From the NCBI RefSeq assembly GCF_001435975.1, contig NZ_AYYR01000008.1:1-36041 (forward strand): a DNA stretch of 36,041 bases, written 5' to 3'. The notes under the pieces were generated by a model. It was given only the letters and a program-made list of their open reading frames with translations. It was not told the origin of the DNA and made no database searches. Of the stretch, positions 23,359 to 32,166 are shown piece by piece (the stretch's first letter is position 1; the number at the start of each line of letters is the position of its first letter). The stretch is from Secundilactobacillus collinoides DSM 20515 = JCM 1123. GTDB lineage: Bacteria > Bacillota > Bacilli > Lactobacillales > Lactobacillaceae. The position numbers were made by a program, and so were the translations under genes.

Positions 23359-24297
23359 TTATGCTTGTCTGTTCAGCTCATTTAAATCAGCCAACAACGC
23401 GTCAACCGTTGCCCGGTCCTTAACGTAGGCCCCGCTGGCAAGCGGATGGCCGCCACCGCCGTACTTGCGTGCAATTGGTTCGATGGAAACGGTTTTGGAA
23501 CGGAAGTTGACACGAAAGCGGCCATCGGGTTGTTCACTGATGACGACCCAGTCGCTAACGGTTGAAATTTGGCCGATCAGCGGCACAACGTTATCGAGGT
23601 CACCCTTTTTCAAGTTAAACTGTTTCAGGGTTGGACGATCTAAAATGACGTAACCCAAACCGGTATCCGTCAGTTTAAAATTAGTGAGAATAAAGGCCTC
23701 TAGTCGCGCTGTTTGCGGGGTGATTTCATAGTCGTGATGGCTGATTTTCGACACGTTGATGCCCGTCCGTGCCAGGGCAGTTGCTGTCGCTAATGTGTCG
23801 GCAGTCGTGCTGTCATACAGGAACCGGTTCGTATCGCCCACAATTCCCGCATACAACGCAGCAGCCGATCTTTTTGATAATTTTAATGCCGGAATGTGCA
23901 GGGTCAATTTATAAATTAGTTCCGCACAACTCGCTGACTGATCATCCACCCAAACGATGTCGCCGAAGTGCTCTACATCGGGATGGTGGTCGATCTTGAT
24001 CAGTTGCTTAGCTTGCTGATACGCCGGTGACCCATCCAAGCGTGGTGTGTTGGCGGTGTCCACAACAATGACGAGGGCATTCTGGTAGACGTCATCGTTC
24101 ACTGGCGTCATTTCACCGATCCAAGTGAGGCCAGCCTGCGTCACCCCAGGCGTGTACACTGTCTTGTCCGGGTATGCTTCCCTAATTATTGTTGCTAGCC
24201 CCGTCTGCGATCCGATTGCGTCCGGATCCGGATTTTGATGCCGAAGGATAACAATCGTTGCTGCCTGTGCAATTGCGTTGCCAATTTCTGTAAACAT
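23359..24297 (-). CDS. nrnA: NrnA-type DHH/DHHA1 oligoribonuclease / pAp phosphatase
   Basis: A 312-residue soluble enzyme. The DHH domain carries RHQNPDPDAIGSQ (His20, Asp24, Asp26), the second-motif aspartate in VVDTANTPR (Asp80), the DHH triad (103-105) and VGDTNRF; the C-terminal DHHA1 domain ends in the substrate motif GGGGHPLASG. NrnA degrades 2-5-mer RNA, including pGpG from c-di-GMP turnover, and dephosphorylates pAp. ATG 24297 has AAAAGGGGTG in front. It lies 13 bases after the phosphoesterase gene, in one operon. In this window it would complete the c-di-GMP degradation route started by the EAL protein. Confidence 0.9.
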   Translation of the reverse strand: MFTEIGNAIAQAATIVILRHQNPDPDAIGSQTGLATIIREAYPDKTVYTPGVTQAGLTWIGEMTPVNDDVYQNALVIVVDTANTPRLDGSPAYQQAKQLIKIDHHPDVEHFGDIVWVDDQSASCAELIYKLTLHIPALKLSKRSAAALYAGIVGDTNRFLYDSTTADTLATATALARTGINVSKISHHDYEITPQTARLEAFILTNFKLTDTGLGYVILDRPTLKQFNLKKGDLDNVVPLIGQISTVSDWVVISEQPDGRFRVNFRSKTVSIEPIARKYGGGGHPLASGAYVKDRATVDALLADLNELNRQA

Positions 24298-24310
24298 CCC
24301 AACACCCCTT

Positions 24311-25156
24311 TTAAAGTCGTTTCAAAAATGCTTTGACTGTCTCCCGATAGTCGTTTTCATCATTAATTTTTCCGAGGACCTCGGCATTGTGCGTCGATGC
24401 GTTGCCGGTCTCCAATAGCTTCTTGTAAATGCTAACATACGGAAAATGGCGGTCCTTCGCGATTTGAATCTCAGTTTCCCACGAAAACGGCACCCGCCGA
24501 AAGTCAACGTCCGTAACCTTGCCATCCGCCAGCGTCAGCAACAGATAACTGGCATCACGGTTCGCCAGAAACTTAGGACGCGTGAACCAGCTTTGACCCA
24601 CAGAACCTGGATTGAGCACCATCTGTTCAGTTGAGGTGTACCGCCACAACGGCGTGTGAGTGTGCGCATAGATTGCAATATCCACATCACTATCCGGAAC
24701 GACGTCATCAAAGTTCTCTTGCGCTTCCACTGGGAAAAGCGTGTGACCACGGTTGATGGTCGGCAGATTATGCGTCAGTGAGATGGTCAGCCCATCGATG
24801 TCCTTTCGCCCAATCATGGGCAGGCTGTGCAGTTGTTTATCACGCTCCGGGCCGAACCGGTCGTAATCATAGGCCACCAGCATGGCATAGTAAATATGGG
24901 TCGGTTCATCCAAGTTTATTTTCTTAGTGCTCGTAAACATATTGTAAGCCGACTCCCAGTTGCCCTTCAGGTACTGGGTCGTGTTGACCTCGCTGAGCAT
25001 CTGATAACAGTCCTCGGACGACGGCCCGCCAAAGGCAATGTCGCCCAGCGACCAAACTTCGTCAGCGTTAAATTTTTCAGCATCCTCTAACACCGCGCGC
25101 ATGGCAGTTCCGTTACCATGGCTATCGGCGAGGACGGCAATTGTGTGTGTTGTCAT
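24311..25156 (-). CDS. Calcineurin-like metallophosphoesterase
   Basis: A 281-residue metallophosphoesterase of the YfcE/MPP class. Metal ligands in order: DSHGN (Asp11, His13), the GD of LGDIAFGG near 39, GNWE, a histidine in LTHNL and the paired histidines in AHTHTPLW; then the NPGSVGQ loop typical of phosphodiesterase relatives. Start ATG 25156 with AAGGAAG eight bases in front; the long open frame upstream crosses the intergenic region and terminator, so it is not coding. Candidate substrates are cyclic or linear nucleotides or phosphoproteins. It is co-transcribed with nrnA. Confidence 0.87.
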   Translation of the reverse strand: MTTHTIAVLADSHGNGTAMRAVLEDAEKFNADEVWSLGDIAFGGPSSEDCYQMLSEVNTTQYLKGNWESAYNMFTSTKKINLDEPTHIYYAMLVAYDYDRFGPERDKQLHSLPMIGRKDIDGLTISLTHNLPTINRGHTLFPVEAQENFDDVVPDSDVDIAIYAHTHTPLWRYTSTEQMVLNPGSVGQSWFTRPKFLANRDASYLLLTLADGKVTDVDFRRVPFSWETEIQIAKDRHFPYVSIYKKLLETGNASTHNAEVLGKINDENDYRETVKAFLKRL

Positions 25157-25329
25157 TAGGATCTTCCTTGCTAAATAGAATTCTTCTCCATTGTAAGCTA
25201 TTTCGTTGGTTTGTGCTTTGCATACGCAAAAATCGTTGAGAATATGCTCAAAACAAACCGGGTTTAGCAATAAATGGGGCTGCGGTCCTGGACAGTGAGG
25301 ATCAACCACACCCTTTAAGTTTTTTGACC

Positions 25330-25378
25330 AGAAAAAGCCCCGTTTAGAAAGTCCAGAGTGACTTTTTAAACGGGGCTT
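25330..25378 (-). terminator. Terminator after the second GGDEF gene
   Basis: AAGCCCCGTTTA with TAAACGGGGCTT, with an inner AAAGTC/GACTTT helix; the minus strand continues in TTTTTC. Confidence 0.88.
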
Positions 25379-25426
25379 CAGCAGCCAAGACACAATCGCG
25401 CTGTTGTGACACATAACCGACCACAT

Positions 25427-26575
25427 TCATTGATTGATTTGTGCGGTTACCCGGTTGCGCCCATGGGCCTTTGAGTGATAGAGCAATTCATCCGCACGCT
25501 GGTAGAAATCGGTAGCTTTGCGATCTTGAGGGCCCAGTTGTGCAACGCCCACCGAAACCGTTATTGACATCTTCTGGTTGCCATACCGAATGACCAATTT
25601 AGATAATCGCTCCTGCATCCCCTGCGCAAACTGGGTGGCTTGCTGAAGCTGCACATGCGGCAGTAGGAGATTGAATTCTTCCCCGCCAACTCGAAACGGA
25701 AGTGCATCCGGAAATGGTTTGACCTCATCATTCAAAAATTGTCCCAGTTCACGTAATATCTGGTCACCCGCCAAGTGACCGTACTGATCGTTGAACCGTT
25801 TAAAATGGTCAACATCGAGTGAAATGAGGTTCAAGGTATCGTCGGTATTGTAATAGTCATTGTAATCCGCCTGAAGTTCAGTCCGAAAAGTGCCAAAATT
25901 TGGAATCTGGGTCAGGTCATCAATTGCAGCTTCATCTGTAATGCTCCAAATATATGAATTGTCCTCATTTAATTGATTCTGCGTATAAATCAGGCAAGCA
26001 TTCATTATGATAAATGCAAAACAGTTGTAGAACAGCACGTGCAGACTAAAAGCTGGGACACCAGTTGTTTTGATAAAAAACAGCAATGTCCATGTCAGAA
26101 TATCTAATAAGTCTAACGCCACGATCAATAGCCAGACGTGTGCGTACAACCGCTGCACCAGCATCGTGAGTAACACGATCACTCCGGCGATAATCACCGT
26201 TCCAATACAGCTGTCAATGCCATATTGCTGGGGATTTAAGAACACCAGCTGCGCCCCAATGGTGCCAATGTTGACCCATATTAGGCCGCGAACACCAAGA
26301 TATAACAACACGTAAAACGTGATGAGTATCCCAAAGTTCAAAAACGCCAGTGGATTGCCTGTCAGTCCGATCCGGTACTGCAGGTAAATACTAACCAGCA
26401 TCCAATAAATCACACTATATACAAACAAGCGTCCCTGTTTAAAATTGACTTTGATGTCGTCATGTTGCGTCAAGCGGGCGACCGTTTTACCTAACGTTTG
26501 GTAAAACAAAAGTAACCCCAGTACCATAAACACACCCGTAAAAAGTGGTTGAACCAGCCAAGTTGTTTCTGTCAT
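25427..26575 (-). CDS. Membrane-bound GGDEF protein (diguanylate cyclase), second copy
   Basis: A 382-residue protein with six to seven TM helices in residues 10-195 and a C-terminal GGDEF domain: LDVDHFKRFNDQYGH (DVDHF 254-258), RVGGEEF (GGEEF 297-301), SVGVAQ and the terminal YHSKAHGRNRV. No RxxD I-site precedes GGEEF (KPFPDALPF). Its length, membrane region and motif positions match the protein at 11985, so they are diverged paralogues or homologues; sequence similarity in the membrane part looks low. The membrane domain is presumably the sensor. It is followed by its own terminator and is upstream of the phosphoesterase-nrnA pair. Confidence 0.9.
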   Translation of the reverse strand: MTETTWLVQPLFTGVFMVLGLLLFYQTLGKTVARLTQHDDIKVNFKQGRLFVYSVIYWMLVSIYLQYRIGLTGNPLAFLNFGILITFYVLLYLGVRGLIWVNIGTIGAQLVFLNPQQYGIDSCIGTVIIAGVIVLLTMLVQRLYAHVWLLIVALDLLDILTWTLLFFIKTTGVPAFSLHVLFYNCFAFIIMNACLIYTQNQLNEDNSYIWSITDEAAIDDLTQIPNFGTFRTELQADYNDYYNTDDTLNLISLDVDHFKRFNDQYGHLAGDQILRELGQFLNDEVKPFPDALPFRVGGEEFNLLLPHVQLQQATQFAQGMQERLSKLVIRYGNQKMSITVSVGVAQLGPQDRKATDFYQRADELLYHSKAHGRNRVTAQINQ

Positions 26576-26645
26576 CTCGTATGTCCTCTATGATTAATCG
26601 AAAACCTCATCTCTGACCTACTAAGCTTGTCCTCCAAATATGTAT

Positions 26646-26700
26646 ACATTGGGCCAGCAGGCGTGAACGTCAGCATCCGCCCATCTGCTGGTACCAATGT
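26646..26700. repeat. Inverted repeat between the membrane-protein and GGDEF genes
   Basis: ACATTGG (26646-26652) with CCAATGT (26694-26700) and, nested, CCAGCAG (26654-26660) with CTGCTGG (26685-26691). No T-run, so it may be an operator region, an RNA leader hairpin or a terminator without tail. It lies about 70 bases before the GGDEF start. Confidence 0.6.
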
Positions 26701-26775
26701 CTATTATACTAAATAATAGTTGAAATCGTCATATAAATAAACACAATTTCATAATATGTTGATTATTATCGTTAA

Positions 26776-27573
26776 TCACCAAATCGTACGTTTACCGTTT
26801 GGCATTGTTTTTGGCTTTTCAGGCAGTTGTTTGAGCACCCAGAACGCCCGGAATGAAAAGAAGATGGCCACGATGCCGACCACATAGAACCAAGGGTTGT
26901 TCTGGAAACTGAAGTAATCACTGATACTGGCCCACATGTTAGTCAGCAAAAACGAGTTGATTGTCCCAATACAGATGACAATGGCCAGACCCCACGAAGC
27001 GCCCAACCGCGTACCGCGTTTTTCCCAGTACAGACCGGGCATGATTCCCATCAAAATGTTGGTAAAAATGTACCACTTCAGCATGGCCGGATCGTTCATG
27101 AAGACCCGGAACAGGTTGACCGTTGGCACCATTACCAGTAACCAGCCAAGGACCTTCCACCAGGCTTGGGCCACCGTGACGCTGGGTCCCCAGATATCAT
27201 CGCGCTCGACGTAGATACAAAGGACCAGGTTATAAACCTCAAACAGCGTCCAAACAACTTCGGCAATTGAAGCCGCCGTAAAGATCCAAAAACCGCCAGT
27301 CGCGTGGGATGCCAATGCGAACACGAAAATGCCCATACTGTCAATGGCAAAGTAGAACGTGTGCATGAGCACATTATATGGCGATTTTCTTTCCCGATTC
27401 ACCAGAATAAAACTGTAGATGTATTCAATAAACCCAATCGCAAAGGTCAATCCTGCAACCGCTAAAGCTGCGATGTAATGGGGATTGCTGGAACTAAGCG
27501 ATGTGACAAAATCATTAATGCTGTACGTTGTGCCGTTATAAGTGGTAAAAATGCTGTGAAGTATGGACCACAT
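26776..27573 (-). CDS. Unrecognised polytopic membrane protein
   Basis: A 265-residue protein with about seven hydrophobic helices and short polar loops. I do not recognise the family. Conserved-looking polar residues in or near membrane segments (FIEYIYSF, FEVYNLVLCIYVERDD, YWEKRG) suggest a functional pocket rather than a simple anchor. The basic C-terminal tail is cytosolic by the positive-inside rule. It is divergent from a TetR regulator 120 bases away with a shared inverted repeat, so it is probably repressed by that regulator and induced by a small molecule. Confidence 0.75.
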   Translation of the reverse strand: MWSILHSIFTTYNGTTYSINDFVTSLSSSNPHYIAALAVAGLTFAIGFIEYIYSFILVNRERKSPYNVLMHTFYFAIDSMGIFVFALASHATGGFWIFTAASIAEVVWTLFEVYNLVLCIYVERDDIWGPSVTVAQAWWKVLGWLLVMVPTVNLFRVFMNDPAMLKWYIFTNILMGIMPGLYWEKRGTRLGASWGLAIVICIGTINSFLLTNMWASISDYFSFQNNPWFYVVGIVAIFFSFRAFWVLKQLPEKPKTMPNGKRTIW

Positions 27574-27585
27574 ACGAAGACCCCC

Positions 27586-27618
27586 TAATAGTAATTTGGT
27601 TGATTGTCTATTATTATA
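27586..27618. promoter_or_regulatory. Candidate TetR operator and divergent promoter
   Basis: TAATAG (27586-27591) and CTATTA (27608-27613) are inverted halves separated by 16 bases. A minus-strand TATAAT at 27618-27613 for the membrane protein overlaps the right half. No convincing -35 was found. Confidence 0.4.
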
Positions 27619-27692
27619 GAGGGTGATAACAAGTGTTTAGCGCCAATTATTCAAAATGTGAGCATTATCTTTTCAACCTGGGAGGCGGTCAT

Positions 27693-28250
27693 ATGGACCA
27701 GCGGATCATTAAAACGAAAACGAAATTGCGCGGCGCCCTCTTCACCCTGCTGGCGGAAAAACCGCTCGCCAAAATTACCGTGGCGGAGCTGTGCCGCACC
27801 GCTCAGATCGACCGGCGTACCTTCTACATTCACTATGATAAAGTCGCCGATATCTTCGAAGACTTTTCTGATCAACTGTTCGAAGAAGTCGACCACGCTT
27901 TGACGCACAATTATGATACCCCCGAAGCACTATTGGCCGTCTTCGACCGAATTCTCATGGCTAATTTTACCGGTTTTAAACTACTTTGTTTAAACCAGCA
28001 GCACCGGCCCTTAGTCGACCAGTTGCAGCAAATGCTGTTCCACGCGTTATGCGGTGAACTGCTGGGAAATAAACAGGATGGCCCCGCCCAGATTGTTCTG
28101 CAGCAGCTGGCCGCCGGACTGTTAAATTCGTATGTGTACTGGTTCAACCATCCCGAAAATGTTTCCTACGAGGAACTGAGTACCACTAATGAGCGGGTAG
28201 TTCGGGCGAATCTTGCGCTGTTGCCGCGTTTTGGTAACCAAAGGCAGTAA
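27693..28250 (+). CDS. TetR/AcrR-family regulator
   Basis: A 185-residue TetR: the N-terminal helix-turn-helix is AKITVAELCRTAQIDRRTFYIHYDKVADIFEDF, with the conserved FYxHYxxK signature. The C-terminal ligand domain is unassigned, similar in layout to DhaS/AcrR-type small TetRs. Start ATG 27693 after GGGAGGCGG. Divergent from the membrane protein at 26776, its likely target. Confidence 0.88.
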   Translation: MDQRIIKTKTKLRGALFTLLAEKPLAKITVAELCRTAQIDRRTFYIHYDKVADIFEDFSDQLFEEVDHALTHNYDTPEALLAVFDRILMANFTGFKLLCLNQQHRPLVDQLQQMLFHALCGELLGNKQDGPAQIVLQQLAAGLLNSYVYWFNHPENVSYEELSTTNERVVRANLALLPRFGNQRQ

Positions 28251-28343
28251 TTTGTTGGGTGCTAAACGTGCAGCAAGTTGCTGCTTTCGGCCATATTCTG
28301 GGAACAGAACCGTCTTTTTGGACACTCTTTTTGCTGTGATCAG

Positions 28344-29228
28344 TTATCGATTTGATTTTTGTGAATCTTTTTGGGCAACATTGTCGAAACGCACTCCAGA
28401 AAGCAGCATATCACCCACACCTGGTGCGTCAGGATCATGCATTCCCTTACCTGTATCCAAAGTTCGAATTTGGGCCACTTCGTCCGCAGTCAGTTCAAAG
28501 TCAAAAATATCCAGATTGCTCTTGATACGTGCTTCGTGCACGGACTTTGGAAAGACGATGATACCTTCTTGGTTTTCAAAACGCAGAATGATTTGTCCCA
28601 CGTTTTTGTTGTACTTTTCTGCCAGCCCATTGAGAATCGGTTCCTTGAACAGGTCCTGGTTGCCTTGCCCTAGCGGTGCCCAGGCTTCCAGCTTAACATC
28701 GTTTTTCGCTAAAATCTGGCGAAGTGCAGTCTGCTGGAAGTACGGGTTGAATTCAACTTGGTTAACGGATGGCAACGTGTCAAACTGCGGCACGAATTGT
28801 TGCCAGATTTTTGGCGTCATGTTAGAAACGCCGATCGACTTGATCTTCCCGGCTTGCTTTGCCGCTTCCATTGCACGCCAGGCACCGGGTACGTCACCAT
28901 ACGGCTGGTGGATCAGGTAGAGGTCAACGTAGTCCAGGCCCAGTTTCTTCAGGGAAAGATCAATGGCTTTCTTAGCGGGTTCTTCCCCGTAGTCCTGCAG
29001 CCAAAGCTTGCTTGTGACCCAGATTTCATCACGTGGAATGCCGCTGTCACGAACCGCTTGTCCAACTTCGCCTTCATTGAAGTAGGCCACCGCAGTATCA
29101 ATGTGACGATACCCTAACTTTAAAGCAGCCGAAACTGCCTTGTAAGTTGACCCGTCGCTGGGAATCTGAAACGTCCCAAAGCCAATTGCTGGAATCTTGT
29201 TGCCGTCGTTTAATGTGAATGTTTGCAT
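28344..29228 (-). CDS. Aldo/keto reductase (AKR), copy 1
   Basis: A 294-residue TIM-barrel oxidoreductase with the AKR tetrad Asp44, Tyr49, Lys74 and His107 (HIDTAVAYFNEG, TSKLW, LIHQP) and the NADPH-binding end SVHEARIKSNLDIFDFEL. Resembles 2,5-diketo-gluconate reductase and glyoxal reductase AKRs. AAAGGAG precedes ATG 29228. It follows AKR copy 2 by 88 bases on the same strand and the two share long identical patches (HQPYGD, GAWRA, AGKI, IGVSN), so they are tandem paralogues, probably co-transcribed. Confidence 0.92.
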   Translation of the reverse strand: MQTFTLNDGNKIPAIGFGTFQIPSDGSTYKAVSAALKLGYRHIDTAVAYFNEGEVGQAVRDSGIPRDEIWVTSKLWLQDYGEEPAKKAIDLSLKKLGLDYVDLYLIHQPYGDVPGAWRAMEAAKQAGKIKSIGVSNMTPKIWQQFVPQFDTLPSVNQVEFNPYFQQTALRQILAKNDVKLEAWAPLGQGNQDLFKEPILNGLAEKYNKNVGQIILRFENQEGIIVFPKSVHEARIKSNLDIFDFELTADEVAQIRTLDTGKGMHDPDAPGVGDMLLSGVRFDNVAQKDSQKSNR

Positions 29229-29316
29229 ATGATTGTCTCCTTTTTTAATGTAAAATGATTTGTTTGCAGCTAACTGTCGCTATGTTGCACTGATAATTGA
29301 CCACCATCAGCCAAAG

Positions 29317-30186
29317 CTAGTCGTGCAGCTGTGCCAAACTTGACCCAAAGATCTGTTCAATGGTAACCGGATCTCGGTGGTCAAAGAATTGACTTTCGCC
29401 CTTATCAAGACCGTTGATTGTGGCCACGTCAGCATCGGTGAGTTCAAAGTCAAAAACGTCAATATTTTCAGCCATCCGTTCCTTGTGAACAGACTTAGGA
29501 ATAACGGTGATGCCGCGTTGCAGCAACCAACGCAGAATGACTTGACCGTTAGTCTTCCCATACTTGGCGGCGATGGCGCCGATCGTCTCATCCGTAAAGA
29601 TACCGTGCTTACCCTCAGCAAATGGTGCCCAGGCTTCTACGCGAACGCCTTCGCCCTGATTAAAAGCCACTTCTTGTGATTGTTGATACCAGGGATTCAC
29701 TTCGATCTGGTTGACAACCGGTTGGGCCGTCATCGTCATTTCGAGGTTCTTCAACTGATCAGCGTAAAAGTTCGAAACTCCAATGGCGCGAATCTTGCCG
29801 GCCTGCTGAGCTTCTTCCAGTGCCCGCCAAGCGCCCATCGTGTCGCCGTATGGTTGGTGCAACAGGTACAGGTCCATGTAGTCAAGACTTAATCGTTCAA
29901 GGGAGGCATCGATGCCCTTTTTTGCGCGGTCATACGTGAAGTCTGAGACCCACAGTTTGGAAGTCAAGAAGACGTCCTCGCGTTTGACGCTGCTGTTACG
30001 AATGGCCTTGCCAACGGCTTCCTCATTTTGGTAGGCGACAGCTGTGTCGATCAGCCGGTAGCCCGTGTCTAAAGCATCGCTCACAGCCGTTTCAGCTTGG
30101 CTTAGATCCGGCACTTGGAACACACCAAAGCCAAGTTGCGGCATTTCAACACCATTGTTTAATTTAATTGTAGGAACGTTTGTCAT
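29317..30186 (-). CDS. Aldo/keto reductase (AKR), copy 2
   Basis: A 289-residue AKR with catalytic Asp47, Tyr52, Lys77 and His110 and cofactor motif PKSVHKERMAENIDVFDFEL. The start ATG 30186 has GGAGG eight bases upstream; an ATG at 30201 lies before that site and is rejected. First gene of the AKR pair, divergent from a LysR regulator, with a palindromic operator between. Likely reduces small aldehydes or ketones with NADPH; exact substrate unknown. Confidence 0.92.
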   Translation of the reverse strand: MTNVPTIKLNNGVEMPQLGFGVFQVPDLSQAETAVSDALDTGYRLIDTAVAYQNEEAVGKAIRNSSVKREDVFLTSKLWVSDFTYDRAKKGIDASLERLSLDYMDLYLLHQPYGDTMGAWRALEEAQQAGKIRAIGVSNFYADQLKNLEMTMTAQPVVNQIEVNPWYQQSQEVAFNQGEGVRVEAWAPFAEGKHGIFTDETIGAIAAKYGKTNGQVILRWLLQRGITVIPKSVHKERMAENIDVFDFELTDADVATINGLDKGESQFFDHRDPVTIEQIFGSSLAQLHD

Positions 30187-30241
30187 TGTAATGACCTCCA
30201 TATCTTAGTTGTTGAAACCATGATAAGACCGAACCAGACGT

Positions 30242-30287
30242 TTGAAAATTACTAGTATCGCATGGTAGTATACGATTAACGTATACT
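30242..30287 (+). promoter_or_regulatory. LysR promoter with palindromic operator
   Basis: TTGAAA (30242-30247), an 18-base spacer and TAGTAT (30266-30271). AGTATACG (30267-30274) and CGTATACT (30280-30287) form an exact eight-base inverted repeat with five bases between, covering the -10 and reaching the ribosome site. It fits autorepression by the LysR and control of the divergent AKR genes. Confidence 0.65.
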
Positions 30288-30299
30288 GGAGGTGGATCA

Positions 30300-31172
30300 A
30301 TGGTCGATAACTATTTATTAGAAGAACTCGTCACCTTCGCGCAAACAGGCACCCTGGCCCAGACCGCGAAACGATTAAACGTCACGCAACCCACCGTCAC
30401 GCGGGGCATGCAAAAGTTGGAGGACGACTTGGGGGTCGCGCTGTTTGAACGCCAACCCAACCGAATCATTTTAACGACCACCGGTGAGTTGGCCGCCAAG
30501 GAAGCAGCAGCCTTGCTGACGCAACAGGAAGCCTTCGTCACAAAAGTGCGCAACTTCGACCAGCAGCAGCGCGTTTTGTCGATCGGGGCAACGATTCCCG
30601 GACCGCTCTTAATGCTCACAGCATTGGCGCGCCAATTGCCGCCGACAGCTGCGGTGGATCAGGGCTTGCAGGCAGATGATCAGGTCAGTGCGCTGTTAAA
30701 CAGCGATACATTTTCCATCCTCTTTACGAATCAGGAACTACTGACCGACACGATTGAATCGCAGTTTATCGGCAATGAAAATCTTGCCGTCAATCTTGAC
30801 CAATTTATGTATCACGCCAACCAGACTAAAATCAGTTTTGCCGAGTTGAAAGGCCTCAGTTTTTTAGTCATGAGTGATATCGGACCGTGGCGAGACATTA
30901 TTCAAAAGGAAATTCCTGACGCCACCTTTATGTACCAGACAGAAATCGCGGCCATGCAGCAATTAACGGCCTACGCTAACTTCCCCTACTTCACCACAAA
31001 TCTTTCAGCAATGGATCCAACCTTTGCGGATCGGTTAGCGAAGGATGACCGGGTTAACTTGCCGATTACTGATGGCAGCGCACATATGCCGGTATATGTC
31101 AGCTATTTGAAATCAGCAAAGCCCCGTGTAAACACAATAATACAGCTTATGGCAGAGCATTGGCCCAAGTAG
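30300..31172 (+). CDS. LysR-family transcriptional regulator of the AKR pair
   Basis: A 290-residue LTTR: the DNA-binding N terminus (LVTFAQTGTLAQTAKRLNVTQPTVTRGMQKLEDDLG) and the effector-binding domain. A TGGAGGTGG ribosome site overlaps the operator immediately before ATG 30300. Divergent from the two aldo/keto reductases, whose expression it most likely controls. Confidence 0.9.
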   Translation: MVDNYLLEELVTFAQTGTLAQTAKRLNVTQPTVTRGMQKLEDDLGVALFERQPNRIILTTTGELAAKEAAALLTQQEAFVTKVRNFDQQQRVLSIGATIPGPLLMLTALARQLPPTAAVDQGLQADDQVSALLNSDTFSILFTNQELLTDTIESQFIGNENLAVNLDQFMYHANQTKISFAELKGLSFLVMSDIGPWRDIIQKEIPDATFMYQTEIAAMQQLTAYANFPYFTTNLSAMDPTFADRLAKDDRVNLPITDGSAHMPVYVSYLKSAKPRVNTIIQLMAEHWPK

Positions 31173-31608
31173 CGGGTGATGAATGGCGGCACCGTACATA
31201 ACAGGCAGTTGTCAAAATCGCAACACTAACAGAAAGCATTGAACACGTTTTATTAGGAGTCGCATATGGTGGCACAATGGAAATGCCAACGAAATGGCTG
31301 ACGTCCCTGGAATCAGAGCACGTTACTGGACCCAATGTTGCCAAGTTCAGACCCGCCCATTTTAGATAAACCGCGCGAGCTGGCGACGGGCAGGTCACAG
31401 ATGATACGGATACGCATTAATGTACCGCAAGTCGCCGTTCAGCAATTCAGACAAGCCGATCCTGTGATTGATTTTCTTCAGTTGACCGTTGACTTAACAA
31501 TTTTGGTGCCGGAAAGTGCGTCCTGACAACACAAAAAAGCCCCAAAAGCTTATCCTTCCGGGACCATGGCAGAGATGCTCACTATCGTTTTAATAAGGAG
31601 ATGATTCG
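31173..31608 (+). other. Gene-poor interval, possible decayed ORFs
   Basis: No intact gene. In the plus frames one stretch of about 55 codons without stop (ESIEHVLLGVAYGGT, then ending near KFRPAHFR, 31200-31368) and a later 41-codon stretch (31401-31526, with FLQLTVDLTILV) look protein-like but lack a shared frame, ribosome site or recognised family. AGGAG before ATG 31266 would translate only eleven codons. TetR gene begins at 31609. Confidence 0.35.
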
Positions 31609-32163
31609 GTGACTGACGATCTACGCGTCATTAAAACCAATCGTGACATTAAACGGGCCTTCATCCGCCTGTTGCAAACCACAGGCTTCAACAAAATTAC
31701 CGTTCAGGACATCTGCAGCGAAGCGCTCATCGGCCGCAGTACCTTTTACCACCACTACGTCGACAAGTATGCCCTGCTGCAACGACTGGTCAACCAATTG
31801 GAGACCGACTTCGAACACTTGTTACATAACCGGCTCCATCAGGTTTCTTCAGACTCGCTGCTCACTTTTCTTTATCAATCGCTCAATCAACGGAAAATGG
31901 AATTTTTGACGCTGATTGCGATTCAAGTCGATGACATCAACCTGGAAAAAGGGTTGACGTCCATCATTAGCCGGAATTTGCTCACGTATCTGGCGACCCA
32001 GAATACATTGACGCTTCCCGTCTCAGCAGAATTTCTCGCAACCCTCTACGCTAATAACGTGCTGACCGGTATCAAATGGGCGCTGGCGCACGATAATCCG
32101 GATGAGGTCGCCGAATTCATGAACGGCATCATGCAAGATCTGACCACAAAATATATCCGCTAA
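31609..32163 (+). CDS. TetR-family regulator (GTG start)
   Basis: A 184-residue TetR with KITVQDICSEALIGRSTFYHHYVDKYALLQRL as the DNA-binding helix-turn-helix and a small C-terminal ligand/dimerisation domain. It starts with GTG 31609, eight bases after AAGGAG. Its stop lies three bases from the stop of the convergent lactonase-like gene. The target may be the palindrome at 33090-33111 upstream of that gene. Confidence 0.88.
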   Translation: MTDDLRVIKTNRDIKRAFIRLLQTTGFNKITVQDICSEALIGRSTFYHHYVDKYALLQRLVNQLETDFEHLLHNRLHQVSSDSLLTFLYQSLNQRKMEFLTLIAIQVDDINLEKGLTSIISRNLLTYLATQNTLTLPVSAEFLATLYANNVLTGIKWALAHDNPDEVAEFMNGIMQDLTTKYIR

Positions 32164-32166
32164 CAG

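Noticed and set aside
25157-25426. Upstream extension of the phosphoesterase by about 90 residues
   Set aside because: The frame runs through the GGDEF terminator, and ATG 25156 has a proper ribosome site and begins the conserved domain.
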